A DNA stretch of 64,000 nt, taken from contig OZ022339.1 in NCBI GenBank assembly GCA_963989245.1, positions 24,053,262 through 24,117,261 on the forward strand, written 5' to 3'. The notes beneath the pieces are model-generated. The model searched no databases. It was not told the DNA's origin and saw nothing but the letters and a program-made list of their open reading frames with translations. The DNA comes from Nansenia antarctica (Eukaryota > Chordata > Actinopteri > Argentiniformes > Microstomatidae). The position numbers and the translations under genes are program-made. Shown here in pieces: positions 56,127-64,000 of this stretch. Positions within the stretch are counted from its first letter, which is position 1. Every line of letters starts with the position of its first letter.

Positions 56127-57697
56127 ATGAATGAATGAATGAATGAATGAATGGTCTTTATTGTCATTGATATAGTACAGGTACCAAACAACGAAATTTG
56201 GGAGGGGGGGCTCCCCTGGTGCTAGGAAAGAAAAAAAAAAGAAAGAAAAAAAAGAAGGGAAAGGAGCTGGTTTACACAAATAAAGGCTATGTACACTATC
56301 CACTATGCTATACTGTACAAATAAAACACTGTGCTGTACTCTATGCTATGCTATACCTATTCTAACCTATTGCTGTACTCTATGCTATGCTATACCTATT
56401 CTAACATTTCCTATTCTCTGCAACCTTATGTACCCTAGGGTTGTCATATTGCACATAGTGTTATTGCACATTCATTTAAAGTGTCGCAGTTTGCAGGCTT
56501 GAAATGTACACATTTGTGCCTCAGCACTACACCTGATTTTCAATCCAGCAGCTGCCATCAATCCGTCCAGACTGTCCAGGGCCCAGAACCTAGGTCTTTG
56601 CTGTGTTCAGGGCCTGGATGGCCCTGGGGTAGAAGCTGAGCTTCAGTCTGTTTGTCCTTGCGAACATGGTCCTGTACCGCCTGTTCGAGGGCAGCCGAGC
56701 AAAGTGTTCGTACCCAGGGTGGGATGGGTCTCTGGAGATCTTGGAGGCCTTCCTGAGGCAGCGTGTGTTGTACAGCTCTTCCAGAGAGGGGAGGGGGGCG
56801 CCGGTGATCTTCTGGGCCGTTCTCACGACTCTCTGTAGCGCATTCCTCTCTGCGGCTGTGCAGCTGGAGAACCAGTTGCAGATGCAGTAGGTGAGGATGC
56901 GCTCCACTGCGCAGCGGTAGAAGGCCACCAGCATCTCCTGTCCGATGTGGTCTTTCCTGAGGACTCTCAGGAAGAAGAGCCGCTGTTGTGCCTTCTTGAT
57001 GATGGCTGCTGTGTTGTTCTTCCAGGACAGGTCATCCTGTATGTGCACCCCCAGGAATCGGAGGGTTGAGACTCTCTCCACGCTCCCTCCGTCGATGAGC
57101 AGGGGCTGGACCTCAGATTTTTTCCTCCTGAAGTCCACGATGATTTCCTGGGTCTTTGACTGGTTTAGCAGCAGGTTGTTAACCTTGCACAGCTTGCTCA
57201 GCTGCTCTACCTCATCCCTGTACGCCGCCTCGTCCCCCCCCCGAGATGCAGCCCACCACGGTGGTGTCGTCTGCAAACTTTACAATGGAGTTGCTGGGGT
57301 GGACGGGGGTGAAGTCGTAGGTGTAGAGGTTGTAGAGGATGGGACTTAGCACGCAGCCCTGGGGGGACCCAGTGCTGAGTCTGAGGGCTGTGGAGGTGTG
57401 GGAGCCCACCCGCACCCTCTGGGGGCGGTCGGACAGGAAGTCCTTGATCCATGCACATATAGAGTGTGATAGTCCCAGGTCTAGTAGTTTGGTCACTAGC
57501 CTGTCTGGAAGGATGGTGTTGAAGGCAGAGCTGAAGTCCACAAAGAGCAGTCTCGCGTAGCTGTTTCCCCTCTCCAGGTGGGATAGAGTGGAGTGGAGAG
57601 TCGTCGCGATGGCGTCCTCTGTGGACCTGTGGGCTCTGTAGGCGAACTGGTATGGATCCAGGTTGGGCGGGAGGCGTGTGACTATGTGGGCCCGGAC
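56127..57697 (-). pseudogene. 5'-truncated LINE with RT, family of 16041-19446
   Basis: Minus-strand RT from YQFAYRAHRSTEDAI-like sequence near 57640 through DFSSAFNTI, STGSPQGCVLSPILYNLYTYD and catalytic FADDTTVVG. A one-base frameshift follows at ISGGG near 57240, and the rest continues to the stop at 56590. Unlike the 16041 copy it keeps NQSKTQEIIVDF. The 3' UTR ends in (ATTC)n at 56127-56155. Confidence 0.88.
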
Positions 57698-57887
57698 TAT
57701 GTCACTCTCTCACCAGCCTAGCATGTTGCTCAACCGTGGTTGAAGTTTTGTTTTGTTTCCAAACATGTGCTGTCATATTTATGAATAAGCCTCATTCTTT
57801 GCTTTTCTAACAGGATTATTAATTCTCTTGCAGAATAGTAATCACATTGTATGGATCCCCCAAAAAATATACAGCAGATCCCATTCA

Positions 57888-57999
57888 CAGGGCTCTCAAG
57901 TCTCACGCATTGGGCGTGAGACACACGCATTTCAACCCGTTCACACGCTCACACGCCACACCTTGTCTCACGCCCAATGCGTTAGACTTGAGAGCCTTG
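57888..57999. mobile_element. 112-bp palindromic MITE
   Basis: Arms start CAGGGCTCTCAAGTCTCACG and its complement, followed by GCATTGGGCGTGAGACA. About 36-bp arms and a 40-bp loop of CACACGC motifs. CAGGG ends suggest hAT, but no 8-bp duplication was seen. Confidence 0.7.
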
Positions 58000-58194
58000 T
58001 ATTCAGGTGTAAATTAATTAATTACCTCAATTAATTACATTCTCTATCGCTTTAACACGTTTAATGAAAGCATGGCTCATTTTCTCTTAACTCTTAACAC
58101 AAATCCCAAAACTCACACACAAAACCTGAATGCATTACTTTCTCACAGCCTGCGTTACAAACGTCACTTCTCTTCTGCCTTCCTCTGAGAGACA

Positions 58195-58202
58195 GGGGGA
58201 GA

Positions 58203-58257
<55 letters not shown>

Positions 58258-58258
58258 G

Positions 58259-58298
<40 letters not shown>

Positions 58299-58446
58299 GA
58301 GAGATAGGAAGAGAGAGAGAGAGAGAGCGCGAGAGAGAGAGAAAAAGAGAGAGAGAGAAAAAGAGAGAGAAAGAGACAGAGGGAGAGAGAGAGAGGGGGG
58401 GGGAGAGAGAGAGAGAGAGGGGGGGGGAGAGAGAGAGAGAGAAAAA
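58195..58446 (+). repeat. (GA)n-rich tract, 250 bp
   Basis: GA units interrupted by GGGGG, CAGA and AAAA. Frames on both strands (Arg/Glu and Leu/Ser rich) are artefacts. Confidence 0.95.
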
Positions 58447-58810
58447 AGGGGAACTTTCTGAAAGATGAAAGGCAGTGGGAGAGGGATGCAGCTGGATGAC
58501 ACAGAGGATGCCACCCTGTTCCTCTCTATGACTGGAGAGATTACTAAGATCACCAATACTTTTCTTTTTTCTTTTTAATGATGTTCCAAACTGTTGGTTT
58601 TGGCCAGCCTAAGGTTTTGGCTGTTTTAGGGTTTTTCTTTCCAGCCAAATAGTGGAGTCCTTGACATTCATTGGCACCTCTTTCTTCCCAACAGGACCCC
58701 AACCACACGCACACTACAAAAATAAACATATTACAGTATTACAACTACTGCACACTACTGGATTACTTGTAGACTATTGGATTTATTTACTACCGTACTG
58801 TATTGTATTA

Positions 58811-59055
58811 GGGGTGGCTGTGGCGCAGGAGGTAGAGCCGCCGTCTAATGATCGCAAGGTTGGCAGAGCGGCGGTTCGAGCCCCGGCTGGCCACATGTCG
58901 AAGTGTCCTTGGGCAAGACACTCAACCCCAAATTGCTCCCAGTGAGCGGGCCGGACGGCGCCTTGCATGGTAGCTTGCCGCCATTGGTGTGTGAATGTGT
59001 GTGTGAATGGGTGAATGAGAGGCCGTTGTAAAGGCGCTATATAAGTGCATTCCAT
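58811..59055 (+). mobile_element. tRNA-derived SINE, full length, reference copy
   Basis: GGGTGGCTGTGGCGCAGGAGG (A box inside), CGTCTAATGATCGCAAGG, B box GGTTCGAGCCCC, the CCTTGGGCAAGACACTC body and a 3' tail AAAGGCGCTATATAAGTGCA. An 8-bp duplication TTGTATTA (58803-58810 and 59056-59063) frames it. Other copies lie at 15466, 23103, 28370, 30984, 31258 and 38450. Confidence 0.9.
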
Positions 59056-59227
59056 TTGTATTAAAAATGCAACAGCTAGCATGTTACGAAGTTTCAGTCA
59101 CAGCCCGAGCGTAACCCACTGCCTCGGTAACAACTTATCAATCTATCAATTTGCAACGACGACAGGCCTAAGATAATTAGCTCATTAGGTAATTTGCTGG
59201 CTATGAATTGCCACTGTTGGAGAGATA

Positions 59228-59997
59228 CAGTATATCTCAAAAGTGAGTACACCCTTTAGATTTTTGCAAATATTCTGTCATATCCTTTCAGGGGATAACA
59301 CTATCTTAATGAAACTTTGATATCACTTAAAGTAGTCAGTGTTCCTTGCCAGTGTGCTGCTTGAATAACAGTATAGATTTATTGTCCATTAAAAATTACT
59401 CAGTACACAGCTGTTAATGTCTAAACAGCTGGCAACAAAAGTGAGTACACCCCATAGTGAACATGTCCTAATTGTGCCCAATGATGTTGTTTTCCCGCCC
59501 TGGTGTCATGTGACTCGTTAGTGTTACAAGGATTCAGGTGTAAATGATAAGCAGGGCTGTTAAATTTTGTGTTTTGGGCACAATTCTCTCTGAATGCTGG
59601 ACAACATGACACCTCATGGCAAGGAACTCTCTGAGCGGCTGAAAAAAATGATTATTGCGCTTCACAAAGATGGCCTTGGCTATAAGAAGATTGCCAACAC
59701 CCTGAAAATGAGTTGCAGCACAGTGGCTAAGATCATACAGCGGTTTTCCAGGACAGGTTCCACTCGGAACAGGCCTCGCCAGCGTCGACCAAAGAAGTTG
59801 AGTCCACGTGCTCAGCGTCATATCCAGAGGTTGGTTTCCAAAAATAGACGTGCGAGTGCTTCCAGCATTGCTGCAGAGGTTGCAGAAGTGGGATGTCAGC
59901 CTGTCAGTGCCCAGACCATACGCCGCACAATGCATCAAATCGGTTTGTATGGCCGTCGCCCCAGACAGAAGCCTCTTGTTGTGGATCCCGCTTCAGC
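59228..59997 (+). mobile_element. Tc1-like transposon, 5' part
   Basis: TA at 59226-59227 followed by the Tc1-type terminus CAGTATATCTCAAAAGTGAG and a second internal AAAAGTGAGTACACCCC at 59437, an inner repeat of the IR/DR kind. The transposase start follows. The 3' half and right TIR are absent. Confidence 0.85.
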
Positions 59998-60139
59998 TCC
60001 ACTCGTTTCCACCTCGGCACCGCTCGTTGAGACCAATCAGGCCCAATCTGAGACAGCTGCGCCGGCTCCAGCAGGTGTTTACAATCTCAGGAGGAGAGAC
60101 CTGCATAAAAGGCCCCACAACCTGCCGTCTGATGCTTGA
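59594..60139 (+). pseudogene. Tc1 transposase N-terminus fused to unrelated tail, 181 codons
   Basis: Residues 1-133 match the bipartite paired-like DNA-binding region of Tc1 transposases: LSERLKKMIIALHKDGLGYKK with SCSTVAKIIQRF (first helix-turn-helix), the GRPR-hook-like RPRQRRPKKL, SSIAAEVAEVG and SAQTIRRTMHQIGLYGRRP (second helix-turn-helix). The DDE catalytic domain is replaced after KPLV by about 48 residues rich in Ala, Pro, Ser and Arg with no recognised motif. If made, the product could bind TIRs but not cut. Most likely a broken transposase rather than a gene with a role. Confidence 0.7.
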
Positions 60140-60284
60140 TCAATCTGATCCCCAGTGGTTAGTCGTCTCGCTCCCTCGTTTGTCCCCAGTGAATGATATA
60201 TCCGAAGTTAGACTTATTTATTTTTCTCAGTTGTTTTATTATTTTTCTCACCGTTGTTTGTTTTCTCTCCTCCACCAGTCCACT

Positions 60285-60395
60285 CCTGCCTGCCTGCCCT
60301 GCCTACCCTCCTGCCTGCCTAACGACTACTCCTCCTGCCTAAGCCCCTGCCTGCCTAACGACTACTCCTCCTGCCTAAGCCCCTGCCTGCCAGCG
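60285..60395 (+). repeat. 36-bp tandem repeat
   Basis: TGCCTAACGACTACTCCTCC plus TGCCTAAGCCCC, two and a half units. Confidence 0.8.
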
Positions 60396-60403
60396 GCCTC
60401 GTA

Positions 60404-60472
60404 CCTACGACCGAATCACAGCCATGCTGATATTCAGTATAACACACTCCCTCTTGTGTGATATTGCTTAAT
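60404..60472 (-). repeat. Fragment of the hairpin repeat seen at 8775-8885
   Basis: The complement has GCAATATCACAC, TGTTATACTGAATATCAGCA and CGGTCGTAGGTACGAGGCCG in the same order as 8783-8868. Confidence 0.7.
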
Positions 60473-60474
60473 TA

Positions 60475-61194
60475 GACTATAGTTACCATTTAGACACTAC
60501 TTACATGCGAGTGGTTACATTTCTCCAGCCCTGTCCCTCAGCTGTTTACTTTATTTATTATTTATTTATTTATTTATTTATGAAGTTCATTTATTGGAAT
60601 TCCCTCCTATTAGGGCATTCTGTGTCCATGCTAAAGGACTGATATGGAATTGATATCTAGGTCTAAATAACTGTAGCGACTAGATAGAGTCCAGTAGTAA
60701 AAAAGTCGCTGAGAGAGCAGGGTCTGTGTTGATGTTATGACGCGCCCAAAACAATTCACTTGAGGAAAAATGGTACGTTTAAAGCATTTATTGAAATGGA
60801 ACAATCAAACTAGTGAACGTACAAAATTAATCCATATAAAATAAGAAAATAACAAACAATATATAACGAAAATGCGGTCAACAAAAAATACAACGACCCT
60901 GTCTCCCCTCTCTCTCCACTACCACCATACAGGTGAACAGGTGTTTTAGTTACCTCGGGCTATCCCCGCCCATAATCATGTGACTTCCGGAAGGAAGAAC
61001 ATAACGTCATCAAAACAATAAACAAACAAGCAAATAAACTCACAAATCGTATTCATGGCTCCTACAATAACTATGAGATCTCCCACATTGCTGTTTATCT
61101 AGATAGTTACAAGATGAAGGGAAAATGTGAAATGTTATGACATCATGTTATGATGTAAGCATTAAATGTAGGGCTACATGAACTGCACTTCCAA
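60475..61194. other. No gene; ATTT microsatellite
   Basis: (ATTT)n at 60552-60583. Otherwise nothing assignable. Confidence 0.4.
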
Positions 61195-61396
61195 AAGAAG
61201 TATAATAATAATAATAATAATAATAACTTGGATTTGTATAGCTCCTTTCATAAAACCCAAGGACGCTTTACAATTCTAGAGGAAAATGGTCAGACAGACA
61301 AAACAGAAAACAAACAAAGCAAAACAGAAACAGTGACTAGGGGCCAAAGGCCTTGGTGAACAGATGGGTTTTAAGGGCTGATTTGAAGGAGTCCAG
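61195..61396 (-). pseudogene. LINE C-terminus and 3' end next to TIR element copy 2
   Basis: The minus strand reads LDSFKSALKTHLFTKAFGP and a stop, then a 3' UTR with GCGTCCTTGGGTTTTATGAA and (ATT)n. It aligns with 52020-52222 but with about 13% differences in the coding part and indels after. Confidence 0.8.
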
Positions 61397-61859
61397 GGGG
61401 CTATTCCACGAAGCTCGATAAAGTTCTAAGCCTCGATAATGTTAGCTTGCGTTCGGTTCCATCAATGTGGCTCAAATAATTCGCTGCTTGGTTGAGCTCC
61501 TTCTGAGTCAGATATAATTAGCCTGGTCGCGACCAGGCTAAAACACTGGCTATAGTAATACGTGCGTCAAAAAAGGCTCACAGGCGGAAACTAAACCCCG
61601 AACGACAGTTCCTCATGTGTCTTTTAGGAAATATTAGTTCCCACTTCACACGAGATAGATAGATTAGATAGTTTGACTGTGTGATAGATAGATAATTTGA
61701 TAATTTGAAAGTGTGATCGATCGATAGATAGTTTGATTGTGTGATAGATAACTAGATATTTTGAAAGTGTGATAGATAGATAGATCGATGGATACATAAA
61801 TTAAAAAGTGTAAAAAAAAAAGGAATAGGTATGTCTATCAACTTGCATTATCACTGTGG

Positions 61860-61921
61860 TCTGGCTGGCGCAGTGGTTAAGGCAGCCAGCTGGCGTTCCA
61901 AAGGTTGCGAGTTCGAGACTT
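61860..61921 (+). ncRNA. tRNA-like module of copy 2
   Basis: GGCTGGCGCAGTGGTTAAGG (A box) and GCGAGTTCGAGACTTG (B-box-like); the counterpart of 51486-51545. Confidence 0.6.
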
Positions 61922-62103
61922 GACTAGGTGATTTTTTTATTTTATTTTTACATTTAACCGAAGATTTCATGCAAAGGCTTCAAACACCATTGTAATCGTG
62001 TCAGTTCTTGTAAATTAGCCTGCACCATAATTTTATAGCCTACATACTTTTTTAGATGAGATTTTAGATTAGATTCAGACAACGAAATGCAGTAAAAAGT
62101 GTG

Positions 62104-62193
62104 TCCGAAGAGGGATTCGAACCACGTCTAAAAATGATGAATAAAACCTGTGGCAGTGGTCGATACCACTAGGCCATTGTGGCGATATGATGG
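62104..62193 (-). ncRNA. tRNA-like module of copy 2, opposite strand
   Basis: The complement has TGGCCTAGTGGTATCG (A box) and the exact consensus B box GGTTCGAATCC; the counterpart of 51229-51311. Confidence 0.6.
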
Positions 62194-62282
62194 TTTGTAG
62201 CCTGCTGCTGATATCACCACAGTAGTAATATTAATTTATTAAAATATTAACATATAACAATAACTGGGGCTAGTATGACCTA

Positions 62283-63794
62283 CCGTATTTTCCGCCCTAT
62301 AAGGCGCACCGGAGTATAAGGCGCACCTTCAATGAATGGCCTATTCTAGAAAAATTTTCATATACAAGGCGCACCGGCTTATAAGGCGCACCGGCTTATA
62401 AGGCGCACTGTCGTTTTTTTTTTGGGACTGGGGTTGCGTTATGCCCAAGCTCCACCTACTGCGTTGCGTCACCTCTCCATCGGTGTTGTGTCAACTTCCC
62501 GTTGTCCAAGCTCCACCTGAGCGTTGTCACCATCAACGTTCTACCTGCTCCACTGTCAAAAATATATATTTTTCCACCTCAAGTATCAGCCGTTCGTCAT
62601 CCATTTTTGCAACAAGCGTCAAGGACCTGCGGTGATTCACAGCTGACTCGCGTGAATAGCAATTCGCAATAGCTGCAACCACGAGATATAGAGTAGTTAG
62701 CTACAAGCATTTTCAATCTGCTATTATCTCTATTAGTGGATTAACCGCTGTGGTGATTTAACAGCTGATAAAAATACATCAAGTAGACTACAAACAGAGC
62801 AAAACAACACCAGAAAACAACCAATAGGCTATACAATTATAACCAACAACCAATATGTGACAGCTCCTGGTGAAATGTGCAACGTACTTTTTCAGTTTTT
62901 ACACATGCTTAAACTACAGATTGTAAGCTTTCAAATGATGTGTCATACATTCAAATCAGAGAAAGATTGAACACGACAGGCGTATTTGAATGTTGGTTCA
63001 TCTCAAACACTGAATGGGAGAAAAGTGAATCTGACCAAACCACAACAAACGCTGCTAGCGGCTAACAGCTAACAAAACACATCGCTACGAAGGTCTAAAC
63101 TGTATTTTAATAACATGACAACATACTGGGAGAACATCGACATGCTAAAAACACATAACTACACATAACTAGCTGAACACACAGTTCTTGCTTTTGAACA
63201 CGAGCTAAAACGAAAGTATGTTTACAAATCAACCCTCCCTTACCGGTAGCCTCCGGCAAACGAGAATAATGAATCCAATACACAAATGATAAGTGTTTAG
63301 TGATCGTTAAACTGTTGTTTATTATATCGAGTGGGTACTTTAAAACTTCAAGTTGAAAGCACCAAGAATCTCACTTTGTTCCCTCGGAAACTCTGTTTAG
63401 TCTTCTTTACTTGGGGTCTTGTGGTGTGGGACTGTGAGTAAGCACAACACCGGTGTTTACTGATTACCGTAATGCTGCAAGCGGTGTGAGTGTCCGAATT
63501 GAACAGTTGGGTGAGTACGGCATCCATTCAGAGCACATGATAGCATAACAATAGCATTCGCGGAGATTCCAAGATGGCGGCCGTCGTTTACTGATTACCG
63601 TAATGCTGCAAGCGGTGCGGCTTTGTAGTTTACCAGTCGTACTGAAACATTTTATTATTATTAAAAAAAAAATATTGGTTATGTAATTTTTACATTTTGA
63701 TCCATATATAAGGCGCACCGGGTTATAAGGCGCACTGTCGTTTTTTTTTTTTTTGGGGGACTTTTAAGTGCGCCTTATAGGGCGGAAAATACGG
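62283..63794. mobile_element. TA-flanked non-autonomous element (Tc1/mariner-like), 1512 bp
   Basis: Ends CCGTATTTTCCGCCCTATAA and its complement, flanked by TA on both sides. Sub-terminal GGCGCACCGGCTTATAA repeats lie inside each end. Copy 1 of the host element keeps the uninterrupted site. No transposase. A 32-bp segment (GTTTACTGATTACCGTAATG ...) is repeated directly at about 63457 and 63588. Confidence 0.85.
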
Positions 63795-64000
63795 TACGCA
63801 TTTAATCGGTCAGCAATTTCTTGCCAAACCATTTCCCTCGCCTTGTTAATTGCGGCAGTATTGCACTATTTTACATCTTATTTTTCCGTCTTCATAAAGA
63901 TCAATAATTCGGGAATGCTGCGCAAATGTAGTACCCCTGCAGAGTGGAGTATCTTCATTTCGACAGATCGACTCTTCGGGGCTCTTTATGTCTGCGTGCA

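Larger units (their letters stand above)
61397..64000. mobile_element. Harbinger-like TIR element with two tRNA-like modules, copy 2 (runs off window)
   Basis: Starts GGGGCTATTCCACGAA and follows copy 1 in reverse through the palindrome TAGCCTGGTCGCGACCAGGC, the minisatellite, both tRNA-like modules and the left body up to the window end. About 96-98% identical in the segments I aligned by eye. It lacks the piggyBac insert of copy 1 but carries a TA-flanked element at 62283-63794. The other terminus is outside. Confidence 0.78.

Noticed and set aside
58130..58556. Arg/Glu-rich and Leu/Ser-rich frames
   Set aside because: Low-complexity GA tract read on either strand.

Overview
The window reads as nuclear DNA of a ray-finned (teleost) fish. 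It has one vertebrate multi-exon gene with canonical GT-AG introns, dense CA, GA and ATT microsatellites, and many fish-type transposable elements (L2/CR1/Rex-like LINEs, an L1 fragment, tRNA-derived SINEs, hAT, piggyBac, Tc1/mariner and PIF/Harbinger elements, and an LTR element). Nothing in it looks prokaryotic.

Layout. 1-13.9 kb: repeat-rich flank with piggyBac-type, hAT and other inverted-repeat elements, a SINE inside an LTR-element remnant, and large microsatellites. 14.0-25.9 kb: glycine N-methyltransferase (gnmt) on the minus strand. Its six coding exons splice in silico, with all phases matching, into a 297-residue protein. The introns hold a 3.4 kb antisense LINE, SINE pieces, a hAT MITE and a copy of a local TIR element called MITE-A here. 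26-41 kb: no host gene recognised; MITE-A copies, LINE fragments, SINEs, a 29-bp minisatellite, a hAT element inside an antisense LINE, and a 386-bp tandem repeat. 41.7-48.3 kb: a PIF/Harbinger transposon with an intact two-exon transposase, interrupted by an LTR element whose two 415-bp LTRs look identical. 48.3-64 kb: nested elements, including two copies (50.07-52.02 kb and 61.40 kb to the window end) of a Harbinger-like TIR element carrying two convergent tRNA-like modules.

The most unusual observations are these. (1) The two tRNA-module elements sit at the same nucleotide of the same LINE coding segment, although the LINE flanks are clearly more diverged than the elements. (2) MITE-A makes 4-bp target duplications where LINE reading frames prove it, yet three copies are bracketed by 21-23 bp direct repeats. 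(3) Several insertions have their empty site preserved in a second copy within the window, which fixes their ends to the base. Only gnmt is assigned as a host gene. All other coding capacity found belongs to mobile elements or is low-complexity artefact.
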